A DNA stretch of 8,523 nucleotides from Angelakisella sp. (GCA_022795575.1 JAAWGY010000086.1:1-8523), one strand, 5' to 3'. Positions 1 through 6,998 are shown, numbered from the stretch's first letter. Notes: a model not told the origin generated them from the letters alone. Numbers and translations are program-made.

Positions 1-15
1 AGGCGGCTCTTAGGC

Positions 16-76
16 CGTGCCTCCCCTGAAAGGGGAGGTTGCCCGTAGGGCACGTTCCCGAAGGGATGCCCGCAGG
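16..76. repeat. Cluster of short intergenic hairpins (left end)
   Basis: No gene is credible here. The segment is a run of small perfect palindromes: an 8-bp stem with loop GAA (20-27 with 31-38), a 5-bp stem TGCCC/GGGCA (40-44 with 48-52), and TCCC/GGGA (56-59 with 63-66). An alternative outer pairing CGTGCC/GGCACG (16-21 with 49-54) would enclose the first stem. The style matches dispersed intergenic repeats I associate from memory with high-GC Oscillospiraceae, but copy number cannot be judged from one window. The element may extend beyond the left edge. The remaining bases up to 149 are GC-rich with no further clear signal. Confidence 0.5.
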
Positions 77-149
77 CGACGGAGGGGTTCCCCCGCAGGA
101 CCGCTCCCCTCGGCACAAGCCCCGCCGCCGCTATAGCCACCCCGGGGCC

Positions 150-213
150 TTTCGCTCCCTGCGGGGAGCGACCAGGGCTCTGCCCTGGACCTGCAAGCCT
201 TTGAAAAGGCTTG
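150..213 (+). repeat. Modular hairpin repeat, copy A
   Basis: Three hairpins stand in a row: CGCTCCC/GGGAGCG (153-159 with 164-170), CCAGGGC/GCCCTGG (172-178 with 182-188), and CAAGCCTT/AAGGCTTG around loop TGAA (194-201 with 206-213). The first two, plus the short tail to about 194, recur in inverted orientation near the right end of the window (8257-8303). Loop sequences differ while stems are kept, which suggests selection on structure or recent spread of the repeat. The third hairpin is not shared; the right copy has a different GC-rich hairpin in that place. The element lies downstream of the HAD gene on the minus strand and could help end its transcript, but no U-tract follows, so I do not call a terminator. 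Confidence 0.6.
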
Positions 214-266
214 ACCGAAACTTTTAGCGCCCTTCGGGCCTTTGGCGGGCAGGTTCTTACACCTAA

Positions 267-1046
267 TTACAACGTGTCCAGGATCTCCCGCAGCACATCC
301 TCTACCCGGGAGCATACATGGCCGGCATGAGCCTTTACCGCCTCCGCTGCCGTATCCATGGCGTAAGAATGCCCCGCCTCCTCCAGCATCTCAATGTCGT
401 TGTAGCCGTCCCCAAAAACCACAACCTCATCCCGTTCAAACCCAAACCGCTCCCGAATGGCCCGGATCCCCTCCCCCTTGTTGCCCACCGTAAAGTCCAG
501 CCATTCCTTGCCGGATACCGCAATGTTGGCAACACGCCCCTGCCACCGGGCAGACATCGCCTCCACCACAGCCGGGTCCAACCCGTCAGTCATACACATG
601 GATATCTTCAGGATAGGCTCGCAGATCTCCTCCGGCTCCTCCACCGCGCAAACCGTCATCTTCCACCGGTGCAGCACCACGTCCAGGTAGTGCTGTGTCT
701 TGGGGAGCAGCCAGTAGGCGTCCGGACAGCTGATCAGCGCCTCGCACCCCTCCATCCCCAGGATCTCCCGGATCAGCTCCAGCGCAAGCCCCCGGTCCAG
801 CCCCTTCTGTAGCAGCCTCTCCCCCTTGTAGGTGACAAGACAGCCGTTCTCCCCCAGCAGCACCATCTCCCCCGAAAGGGGCCAGAACAGCCGGCGGAGG
901 TTGGGGCACTGCCGGCCGCTGGCGGCGGAAAAGAGCACCCCCTTTTCCTGTAGCGCCCGGATCAGCTCCATGGCCTCGGCGCTGGGAACCTGGGCCCCGC
1001 CCCGCAATAAGGTGCCGTCCAGGTCGCTTGCAATTAGCTTTATCAT
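267..1046 (-). CDS. Cof-type HAD-IIB family phosphatase
   Basis: A 259-residue protein of the usual length for Cof/YbiV-like haloacid-dehalogenase phosphatases, which are cytoplasmic, Mg-dependent and remove phosphate from small metabolites such as sugar phosphates, PLP or FMN. All four HAD motifs are visible: DLDGTLL at residues 8-14 (nucleophile D8, acid/base D10), S43 in ASGR, K190 in GNKGEG, and GDGYND at 212-217 with metal-binding D213 and D217. The C2-type cap lies between motifs II and III, roughly residues 85-185. The start ATG gives the canonical N-terminus MIKLIASDLDGTLL; a modest ribosome-binding site (AGAAAG, within 1058-1066) lies upstream. The gene starts 35 nt after the stop of the CAP lipoprotein gene on the same strand with no terminator between, so co-transcription is likely. 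The family is certain; the substrate cannot be read from sequence. Confidence 0.93.
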   Translation of the reverse strand: MIKLIASDLDGTLLRGGAQVPSAEAMELIRALQEKGVLFSAASGRQCPNLRRLFWPLSGEMVLLGENGCLVTYKGERLLQKGLDRGLALELIREILGMEGCEALISCPDAYWLLPKTQHYLDVVLHRWKMTVCAVEEPEEICEPILKISMCMTDGLDPAVVEAMSARWQGRVANIAVSGKEWLDFTVGNKGEGIRAIRERFGFERDEVVVFGDGYNDIEMLEEAGHSYAMDTAAEAVKAHAGHVCSRVEDVLREILDTL

Positions 1047-1081
1047 GGTTTGGTCAGCTTCTTTCTATGTAATGTCGTCGG

Positions 1082-2941
1082 CTACCGCTCTACGAAGAGC
1101 TGGCAGTAGTAGTACTCCCCGTTGATTTTGCGGATGCCTACCCCGATGCCGTTAAAGTTCTCCCGCAGCAGGTTTTCGTCGTGGGTGGGGGAGTCCTTCC
1201 AGGCCTGGAGCACCTCCTCCGGGGTGTAGCGGGTGTTGACGGCAAAGAGGTTTTCCCCGTAGGCGGTGTATTGCAGGCCGTAGTCGGCAAAAACGGTGCT
1301 AAAGCTGCTGCCGTCCGGCCGGGTGTGGGACCAGGTGTCGGCGGCCTCCTTGGCCCGCAGGGTGGCGGGGGTGTCCAGCGAGGAAATGTGGCTGAGGGCG
1401 CCCAGGCCGTACTGGGCCCGGTATTCGTTGGTCAGGCGGATGATCTCCGCCGCCTCCTCGGCGTAGGTGGAGGTGTCCAGCTTGGGGGCGGTGGAGCGGT
1501 TGGCGGTGACAGCCACCCCGGCGGTGACGTCCTCCCGGCCCTCCATGCTGGCGGTGACGGTGACGGTGCCGCTTTCGCTGGCGGTGATGGTGAGGATGCC
1601 GTTGTCGTAGTCGGCCTCGATGCCGTCGGTGGCGCTTACCTCGATGTCGCAGCCCTCCGGGGTGGCGCTGACGGTGAGGGTGTCGGTCTCCCCCTCCTCC
1701 ACCGTGACGCTCTTGCCCGAAAGGGTGAGGACGATGGGCTCCAGCTGGGCGGTGGCGGCAAGGCTGGCGGTGCCGTCGGCGTATCCCACCGCCGCCCCGG
1801 TGAGGGTGATGGTGGTGGTGCCGCTGGCGTTTTCGTCCGCCGCCACGGTAAGGACCCCGCCGGAAACGCTGGCGGTAATGCCCTTCCCCCCGGATACCCG
1901 GGCCGATACCTGGGCCCCCTCCGGCTTGGTGGTGAGCTTTACCGTCTCCTTGCTCCCCGGCTCCACGTTAAGGGCGGTGACGGCGGGGTTTACCACCACC
2001 TTGGTTTTGGTGACAGTGACCGGCACGGTGAGACTGCGGCCCAGCCACCCCTCCCCGCTGGCCGTCACCACCAGCGTCCCCTCCCCGGGTGTTTTGCCGG
2101 TGATGGCCAGGGCGTTGCCGTTGCGGGCCAGCACCGCGGCGGTGCCGCTGAGCTTGGCCTCCACCTCCGCCCCCGCCCCGGTGCTGATGTTGATGATAAA
2201 GGTGCTGCCGTTTTCCAGCTCCACGCTGGAGAGGGCCTCGCCCCCGGCGGAAAGGGAGAGGGGCAGACGGCCCTTGACCACCGTCAGGGGGATGTCAAAG
2301 GAGGCGTCGTCCCGGTCCTCCGCCGTCACCTCCACCCGCAGGGTGCCGCTGCCGTAGCCGCTGCCGGCGGTGACGCGGATGCCGTCCTCCCCGATCTCGA
2401 TGGTCCCCAGCTCCGGCGGCGTCAGCTCCGCCTGGAAGTTCAGCTTTAACGGCGCGGCGGAGGGACTGTTCTTTTCCCAAAAGGAAAGGATCATCGTTTT
2501 TTCGGCCAGCAGGGCGGCCCCGCCGTCCTCGGCCCAGGCGTCCGGCTCCGCCCCCTCGGCGGGGGGCTCCGGGGTGCCCACCGTCCAGTCGATGGTCATG
2601 GGCTTGGGCTCCACCCGCACCGGCAGGGTGAGGTTGGTGTCGTGGTAGCCCTTGGCGGTGGCGGAAAGGGTCAGCTGCCCGTCCCCCGGCTCCCCGGCGG
2701 TAAGGATCAGCTTGCTGCCGGAGACCCGGGCCTCCAGCCCCGGCACCGTGTTAACCGAGATGGCGTAGCTGGCCTCCTTGCCGTCGGCGGGGATCTCCCC
2801 CTCCCAGCGTTCCCCCACCGTCAGCACGATCTCCGGCTGCCACGCGGCAAAGGCCTCCATGGCTTTTGGGGCGCAGCCCCCGGCCAAAAAGCAGAGGGCC
2901 GCAAGGGTGAGCGCCAGCCCCCGTCTGCAAAGTTTCTTCAT
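1082..2941 (-). CDS. Lipoprotein with tandem Ig-like modules and C-terminal CAP (SCP/YkwD) domain
   Basis: A 619-residue exported protein. Residues 1-22 form a lipoprotein signal peptide (KKLCRR, then a hydrophobic stretch) ending AGG before C23, the predicted lipidated cysteine; alanine at -3 is tolerated but less common than leucine. From about 36 to 480 lie roughly five beta-rich, Thr/Val-rich modules of about 75-90 residues (near 36-111, 150-222, 226-312, 316-402, 403-480) that read like bacterial Ig-like domains. The second is set off by a Pro/Glu/Ala-rich linker (112-145). Residues 494-618 are a bacterial CAP domain: HTRPDG (539-544), GEN (562-564) and SPTH (584-587), giving H539, E563 and H587 as likely pocket residues. 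CAP domains of this kind are secreted proteins of mostly unknown biochemical activity. The start has a strong ribosome-binding site, AGAAGGAG, 8 nt upstream. It is divergent from citD and probably co-transcribed with the HAD gene. Domain calls are firm for CAP, approximate for the Ig-like borders. Confidence 0.88.
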   Translation of the reverse strand: MKKLCRRGLALTLAALCFLAGGCAPKAMEAFAAWQPEIVLTVGERWEGEIPADGKEASYAISVNTVPGLEARVSGSKLILTAGEPGDGQLTLSATAKGYHDTNLTLPVRVEPKPMTIDWTVGTPEPPAEGAEPDAWAEDGGAALLAEKTMILSFWEKNSPSAAPLKLNFQAELTPPELGTIEIGEDGIRVTAGSGYGSGTLRVEVTAEDRDDASFDIPLTVVKGRLPLSLSAGGEALSSVELENGSTFIINISTGAGAEVEAKLSGTAAVLARNGNALAITGKTPGEGTLVVTASGEGWLGRSLTVPVTVTKTKVVVNPAVTALNVEPGSKETVKLTTKPEGAQVSARVSGGKGITASVSGGVLTVAADENASGTTTITLTGAAVGYADGTASLAATAQLEPIVLTLSGKSVTVEEGETDTLTVSATPEGCDIEVSATDGIEADYDNGILTITASESGTVTVTASMEGREDVTAGVAVTANRSTAPKLDTSTYAEEAAEIIRLTNEYRAQYGLGALSHISSLDTPATLRAKEAADTWSHTRPDGSSFSTVFADYGLQYTAYGENLFAVNTRYTPEEVLQAWKDSPTHDENLLRENFNGIGVGIRKINGEYYYCQLFVER

Positions 2942-2949
2942 CCGGTTTT

Positions 2950-2957
2950 CTCCTTCT
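2950..2957 (-). promoter_or_regulatory. Ribosome-binding site of the CAP lipoprotein gene
   Basis: AGAAGGAG on the minus strand ends 8 nt before the ATG at 2941. This is the strongest Shine-Dalgarno match in the left half of the window and fixes the start, which also yields a complete lipoprotein signal peptide. Confidence 0.8.
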
Positions 2958-2995
2958 ATCTATCGGTACCGCGCCCTTTGGCGTCGGATTGGCTC

Positions 2996-3029
2996 TTTAT
3001 AAAATATCATATTCGGGGGCTTTCGGCAA
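2996..3029 (-). promoter_or_regulatory. Candidate promoter of the CAP lipoprotein gene
   Basis: An AT-rich patch stands out in the GC-rich divergent intergenic region. On the minus strand, TTGCCG (3029-3024) is followed after 17 bp by TATTTT (3006-3001). TATAAA (3001-2996) is an alternative -10 but has poor spacing. Each match is partial, so the location is more credible than the exact boxes. Confidence 0.3.
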
Positions 3030-3101
3030 GAGGCAGGGGGCGGTTTTTGGGCTCCGGGAGGCGGTTTGGAAGAATTTAACACACTGTTCACGGATGGCGG
3101 C

Positions 3102-3125
3102 GGTATATAAGAAGTAGGTTATACC
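3102..3125 (+). promoter_or_regulatory. Inverted repeat upstream of the cit promoter, possible operator
   Basis: GGTATA (3102-3107) and TATACC (3120-3125) form a perfect 6-bp inverted repeat with a 12-bp spacer. Its centre lies about 30 bp before the proposed -35 box and about 66 bp before the proposed transcription start. That is a position typical of an activator site. No regulator gene is in the window, so the binding protein is unknown. Confidence 0.35.
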
Positions 3126-3143
3126 CAAGTGAAAAAATTCCTA

Positions 3144-3173
3144 TTGGACGAAATCGTAAAAAAATACTACAAT
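3144..3173 (+). promoter_or_regulatory. Sigma-A type promoter candidate for citDEF
   Basis: TTGGAC (3144-3149) and TACAAT (3168-3173) are separated by 18 bp. The -10 box matches TATAAT at five of six positions; the -35 box is partial. The region is AT-rich against a GC-rich background. Transcription would begin near 3180, giving an untranslated leader of about 68 nt before citD. It is the best promoter candidate between the divergent genes. Confidence 0.6.
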
Positions 3174-3247
3174 AGAAAGGAATGGGGAGGGGATTTTTGG
3201 GAACCTCCACCAAGGGGAAGAAACGACGGAAGAAAGGTTGTGTTGAG

Positions 3248-3550
3248 ATGAAGCTTACCAAACCGGCAGTTGCGGGCACCCTGGAATCCAGCGACGCCCA
3301 GGTGACGGTGGAACCCGGTCCGGAGGGGATCGAGCTGAGCATCCAGAGCAGCGTGCTCAACCAGTACGGCAAGCAGATCCGCGCCACCGTGCTGGAGACC
3401 CTGGAGCGGCTGGAGATCACCGCCGCCAAGGTGGCGGTGGTGGACAAGGGCGCCTTGGACTGCACCCTGAAGGCCCGGGTGGAGTGCGCGGTCTTCCGGG
3501 GCTGCGGCCAAAGCGACTCGAATATTCCCTGGGGAGGTGCCGTAAAATGA
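3248..3550 (+). CDS. citD: Citrate lyase gamma subunit (acyl carrier protein)
   Basis: A 100-residue protein, the usual CitD length. It carries the 2'-(5''-triphosphoribosyl)-3'-dephospho-CoA prosthetic group on which acetyl and citryl groups ride during the lyase cycle. The N-terminus MKLTKPAVAGTLESSD closely matches known CitD, placing the modified serine at S14. VDKGALDCTLKAR (about 64-76) and the C-terminal IPW are also typical. I chose the ATG at 3248: it has AGAAAGG 10 nt upstream and gives the conserved N-terminus. An in-frame ATG at 3182 would lie at the predicted transcription start and add 22 residues foreign to the family. It is the first gene of the operon; its stop overlaps the citE start (ATGA), implying translational coupling. 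The homologous gamma subunit of citramalate lyase would look the same. Confidence 0.95.
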   Translation: MKLTKPAVAGTLESSDAQVTVEPGPEGIELSIQSSVLNQYGKQIRATVLETLERLEITAAKVAVVDKGALDCTLKARVECAVFRGCGQSDSNIPWGGAVK

Positions 3551-4458
3551 TTCCTCGTCCAAAACCGGAGCGTTTCCGTCTGCGCAGGACCATGATGTTT
3601 ATGAACGCCCAGAAGCCCGGCCTCATCAAGGACGCCTACATCTACGGGGCGGACAGCATCATGCTGGACCTGGAGGACGCGGTGGCCGAAAACCAGAAGG
3701 ACGCCGCCCGCTTCTCCCTCTACCACGCCCTTACCACCATTGACTACGGCGATACCGAGGTCATCGTCCGCATCAACGGCCTGGATACCCCCCACTGGCG
3801 GGAGGACATCCGGGTCTGCGTGGCCGGCGGGGCGGACGGCATCCGCATTGCCAAGTGCGAAAGCGCCCAGGACGTAAAGACGGTGGAGGCCGCCACCCTG
3901 GCCGCCGAAAAGGAGTTTGGGGTGGAGGAGGGCCGCACCCTGCTGATGGCCGCCCTGGAGAGCCCCAAGGGCATCCTCAACGCCTACGAGATCTGCACCG
4001 CCTCGGACCGGCTGTTCGGGGTGGCTATCTCCGGGGGGGACTACCGCAAGTGTATGCAGGTGGGCGTGGTGCCCGGCGGCATCGAGATGCTGGCCGCCCG
4101 GGGGCAGATGCTCATCGCCGCCCGGGCCGCGGGGGTGCAGTGCTTTGACACCGTCTTTACCAACCTGGATGACGCCGAGGGCTTCGAGGCCGAGGTGCGC
4201 CAGAACAAGGAGATGGGCTTTGACGGCAAAAGCCTCATCAACCCCAAGCAGATCCCGGTGGTACACCGGATCTTTGCCCCCACCCAAAAGGAGATTGCCG
4301 CCGCCGAAAAGATCGTCCGGGCCATGCGGGAGAACGCCGAAAAGGGCGTGGGCGTCTTTACCGTGGACGGCAAGATGATCGACGTGGCCTTCCTGCCCGG
4401 GGCCGAGCGCACCATCAAGCTGGCCAAGGCCAGCGGAATCTACGAGGGGGACCTGTGA
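3547..4458 (+). CDS. citE: Citrate lyase beta subunit (citryl-ACP lyase)
   Basis: A 303-residue protein matching CitE length. It cleaves the citryl-thioester on CitD to oxaloacetate and acetyl-CitD in a Mg-dependent reaction. Visible CitE features are the N-terminal RRTMMF (13-18), DLEDAV (41-46), VRINGLD (74-80), ESPKGILNA (138-146, with probable metal ligand E138), GGDY (163-166, probable metal ligand D165) and GFDGKSLINPKQI (224-236). The ATG at 3547 overlaps the citD stop and has GGGGAGG 9 nt upstream; an earlier in-frame GTG at 3484 would overlap citD by 67 nt and is disfavoured. Two motifs differ from E. coli CitE as I recall it: FMNAQKP replaces the FVPG-type segment after the N-terminal arginines, and GGDY replaces AEDY. 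These look like clade variants rather than damage, since the gene is intact. Confidence 0.95.
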   Translation: MIPRPKPERFRLRRTMMFMNAQKPGLIKDAYIYGADSIMLDLEDAVAENQKDAARFSLYHALTTIDYGDTEVIVRINGLDTPHWREDIRVCVAGGADGIRIAKCESAQDVKTVEAATLAAEKEFGVEEGRTLLMAALESPKGILNAYEICTASDRLFGVAISGGDYRKCMQVGVVPGGIEMLAARGQMLIAARAAGVQCFDTVFTNLDDAEGFEAEVRQNKEMGFDGKSLINPKQIPVVHRIFAPTQKEIAAAEKIVRAMRENAEKGVGVFTVDGKMIDVAFLPGAERTIKLAKASGIYEGDL

Positions 4459-4459
4459 C

Positions 4460-6016
4460 ATGAAAAATGCAGTAGGCAGAGAGATCCCGGACTACCTGCT
4501 CACCGGCGGCAGGGAGGTTTACCAGGGAAAGAACCACATGGACGGCCGGGAGTTTACCAAAGCCGCCCCCACCGTAAAGCGCTACGAGGCCCCCCGGGAG
4601 ACGAAGCTTGCTTCCTCCATCCGGGAGGCGCTGGAGCAGTGCGGCGCCAAAAGCGGGATGACCTTTTCCTTCCACCACCACCTGCGGGACGGGGACTATG
4701 TGATGAACCTTGTGATGGCCGAGGCGGTGGCCATGGGCCTTACCGACCTTACCATCGCCGCCAGCTCCACCGGCGCCGCCCACGACCCCATCGCCCAGTA
4801 CATCAAGGACGGCATCGTGGTAGGGCTCCAGACCTCCGGCATCCGGGGCAAGATGGGGGAGGTGGTCTCCCAGGGGTACCTGAAAACCCCCGCCATCCTC
4901 CGCAGCCACGGGGGGCGTCCCCGGGCCATCGAGGCCGGGGAGGTGCACATCGACATCGCCTTTGTGGCGGCCCCCACCGCCGATAAGATGGGCAACTGCA
5001 AGGGCTGGGGCGGCAAGTCGGACTGCGGCTCCATGGGTTACGCCATGACCGACGCCAAGTACGCCGACAAGGTGGTGGTCATCACCGACTGCCTGGTGGA
5101 CTACCCCAATATGCCCGCCAGCGTGGAGGCCATCGACGTGGACGCCGTGGTGGTGGTGGACGAGATCGGCAACCCCAAAAAGATCGCCTCCGCCGCCGCC
5201 CGGATGACCCAGAACCCCCGGGACCTGATGATGGCCGAGGACTGCGCCCGGGTGATGGAGGCCACCCCCTACTTTAAGGACGGCTTCTCCTTCCAGACCG
5301 GGGTGGGCGGCCCCTCCCTGGCGGTAAACCGCTTTTTGGAGAACCGGATGGTGGAGAAGGGCATCAAGATGGGCTTTGCCATCGGCGGCATCACCACCCC
5401 CATGGTGGAGCTGCTGAAGAAGGGCCTTGTGGGCAAGGTGATTGACGTCCAGGACTTTGACCTGGGGGCGGTGGAGAGCATCGGCCGCACCCCCGGCCAC
5501 TGCGAGATGAGCGCCAGCCAGTACGCCAACCCGGCCAACAAGGGGGCCTTTGTCAACCAGCTGGATTTCGTCATCCTGGCGGCCCTGGAGGTGGACACCG
5601 ACTTTAACGTCAACGTCCTCACCGGCTCGGACGGCGTCCTCCGGGGGGCTCCGGGGGGGCACCCGGACACGGCGGCGGGGAGCAAGTGCTGCATCATCGT
5701 CACCCCCCTGGTCCGTGGCCGGATGGCCACCGTCTGCGAGAAGGTAGTGACCGTCACCACCCCCGGGGACTGTGTGGATGTGGTCGTCACCGATTACGGC
5801 ATCGCCGTCAACCCCCTGCGCCAGGATATCATCGGGTGGCTGGACGCGGCAGGGATTAAGCACGTCACCATCGAGAGCCTCAAGGAGAAGGCCTACAGCA
5901 TGGTGGGCCGTCCGGAGGAGCTGCAATGGGAGGACAAGGTGGTGGCCGTCATGGAGGCCCGGGACGGCACCATCCTGGACGTGGTGCGGCAGATTAAGCC
6001 CTATAGTTTTGACTAA
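4460..6016 (+). CDS. citF: Citrate lyase alpha subunit (citrate:acetyl-ACP transferase)
   Basis: A 518-residue protein, close to the roughly 510 of E. coli CitF. It exchanges acetyl on CitD for citrate, releasing acetate and forming citryl-CitD, the substrate of CitE. Fold and sequence are of the CoA-transferase type. Family landmarks run through the whole length: SFHHHLRDGD (70-79), SHGGRPRAIEAGEVHIDIAF (149-168), GFSFQTGVGG (275-284), GGITTPMV (309-316), FNVNVLTGSDGVLRG (382-396) with GGH (399-401), and DYGIAVNP (445-452). The gene begins one nucleotide after the citE stop, with GAGGGGG 9 nt before the ATG, so it is tightly coupled. It is the last gene of the operon: a strong terminator follows 17 nt after the stop. 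Citramalate lyase alpha subunits are homologous, so substrate is not settled by sequence alone. Confidence 0.95.
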   Translation: MKNAVGREIPDYLLTGGREVYQGKNHMDGREFTKAAPTVKRYEAPRETKLASSIREALEQCGAKSGMTFSFHHHLRDGDYVMNLVMAEAVAMGLTDLTIAASSTGAAHDPIAQYIKDGIVVGLQTSGIRGKMGEVVSQGYLKTPAILRSHGGRPRAIEAGEVHIDIAFVAAPTADKMGNCKGWGGKSDCGSMGYAMTDAKYADKVVVITDCLVDYPNMPASVEAIDVDAVVVVDEIGNPKKIASAAARMTQNPRDLMMAEDCARVMEATPYFKDGFSFQTGVGGPSLAVNRFLENRMVEKGIKMGFAIGGITTPMVELLKKGLVGKVIDVQDFDLGAVESIGRTPGHCEMSASQYANPANKGAFVNQLDFVILAALEVDTDFNVNVLTGSDGVLRGAPGGHPDTAAGSKCCIIVTPLVRGRMATVCEKVVTVTTPGDCVDVVVTDYGIAVNPLRQDIIGWLDAAGIKHVTIESLKEKAYSMVGRPEELQWEDKVVAVMEARDGTILDVVRQIKPYSFD

Positions 6017-6033
6017 ACCCCTATTGGGAAATG

Positions 6034-6074
6034 AAAGCGCCCCACCGGGCAGATAGGTCCGGCGGGGCGCTTTT
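6034..6074. terminator. Bidirectional rho-independent terminator between citF and the deacetylase gene
   Basis: A perfect 10-bp stem AAAGCGCCCC/GGGGCGCTTT (6034-6043 with 6064-6073) continues after a one-base mismatch into CCGG/CCGG (6045-6048 with 6059-6062) around a 10-nt loop. The plus-strand side ends in TTTT (6071-6074). On the minus strand the stem is followed by TTTCATTT. It sits between convergent genes and can end both the citDEF transcript and the deacetylase transcript. Confidence 0.85.
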
Positions 6075-6101
6075 CAGCGCTCCGCCCATGCTTTTGCGCC
6101 C

Positions 6102-6998
6102 TCACTTCTTCTTCGTCGCCTTTTCGATAATCTGCTGGGCGGTTTTACCCCAGGGGCGGTTGTACCGGGGGATCCGCCGCAGGCAGGCCGGGTCGTCGGT
6201 GAGGCGGAAGAGCTTTCCCTGGGCGTCCAGGGTGGCCCGGAAGCCCAGCTCCTCCAGCACCGGGTAGCTGTCCTCGCTTACCGCGCCAAAGGGGTAGGTA
6301 AAGGCGATGGGGGCGTAGCCGGTCATCTCCACAAACCGGGCCTGGCCCTTCTCCACGTCCTCCCGGATGGCCTGCTGGTAGGCCTCGGTGCTCTCCCCGG
6401 GCTTTTTGCCGATCCCCTTCCGGGCCGCCTGTTTGCCGTTTTTGTGCAGCCCGTAGCTGTGGTTCTGGAATTCGATGAGCCCCGAATCCATCATCTCCCG
6501 GATCTGTTCCCAGGTGAGATGGGAGTAGTTCTCCCGGTCCTCCTGGAGCTCCGAGTACTTGTCGGTTTCGGAGACGATGATGGAAATCACCGCCTTCATC
6601 CCCATTTCCTTCAGGATGGGGAAGGCGTTGAGGTAGTTGTTGTAATACCCGTCGTCAAAGGTGATCATCACCGGCTTTTCCGGCAGGGGAACGCCCTCCT
6701 CCACATAGTTGAGCAGGTCCTGGACCACCACGGTCTGGTAGCCGGCGTCCCGGAGCCACTCCAGGTCCTTCCGGAAGGCCTTGGGGGTGATGACATAGTC
6801 CCCGGTCCGGCTCTCCCGGCTGTTGATGCTGTGGTACATCAGCACCGGGATATCGATGGGCTCCGCCATGTCCCCGCCCCCGGTGGGGGAGACCGCCGTC
6901 CGGATATCCGGCGGCGCGCCAAACTCGGCGTACCACACCCCCCATACCACCCCGGCGGTGATGGCCAAAAGCGCCGCAAAGCGAAAAATCCCTTTCAT
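6102..6998 (-). CDS. Membrane-anchored polysaccharide deacetylase (NodB / carbohydrate esterase 4 family)
   Basis: A 298-residue protein with an N-terminal hydrophobic segment (about 4-24), probably an uncleaved signal anchor, then a NodB homology domain (about 49-265) facing outside. Metal-dependent enzymes of this family remove N-acetyl groups from peptidoglycan or other amino-sugar polymers. Visible motifs are IPVLMYHSI (50-58), TFDDGY (113-118, with the catalytic-base and metal aspartates D115-D116), NHSYGLH (179-185, with metal histidines H180 and H185) and TYPFG (234-238). The His pair is five residues apart rather than the textbook four; the rest is normal, so activity is expected. I chose the ATG at 6998; GTG at 7037 would add 13 residues without a good ribosome-binding site. 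The start is imperfectly decided, since GGGGAGG abuts the ATG directly and AAGGAAAGGG lies further up. It follows the M23 gene by 96 nt, suggesting one transcript. Target polymer unknown. Confidence 0.9.
   Translation of the reverse strand: MKGIFRFAALLAITAGVVWGVWYAEFGAPPDIRTAVSPTGGGDMAEPIDIPVLMYHSINSRESRTGDYVITPKAFRKDLEWLRDAGYQTVVVQDLLNYVEEGVPLPEKPVMITFDDGYYNNYLNAFPILKEMGMKAVISIIVSETDKYSELQEDRENYSHLTWEQIREMMDSGLIEFQNHSYGLHKNGKQAARKGIGKKPGESTEAYQQAIREDVEKGQARFVEMTGYAPIAFTYPFGAVSEDSYPVLEELGFRATLDAQGKLFRLTDDPACLRRIPRYNRPWGKTAQQIIEKATKKK

Noticed and set aside
39..227. Short open frames in the left-end non-coding region
   Set aside because: They run through hairpin repeats, have Arg/Pro-rich translations and no credible start signals.
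1181..2449. A 422-codon open frame on the plus strand opposite the CAP lipoprotein gene
   Set aside because: Its composition is Gly/Val-rich repeats that mirror the Thr/Val/Ala-rich Ig-like modules of the true gene; no ribosome-binding site or motif.
3182..3247. Upstream ATG extension of citD
   Set aside because: The ATG lies at the predicted transcription start, has no room for a ribosome-binding site, and the added residues are absent from the CitD family.
3088..4461. A 457-codon open frame on the minus strand opposite citD and citE
   Set aside because: It overlaps two certain genes and the cit promoter, and its product resembles no protein; a GC-skew shadow.
4415..5926. A 503-codon open frame on the minus strand opposite citF
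   Set aside because: It is an antisense shadow of a highly conserved citF gene in GC-rich DNA: its translation is His/Gly/Val/Leu-rich low-complexity with no family resemblance.
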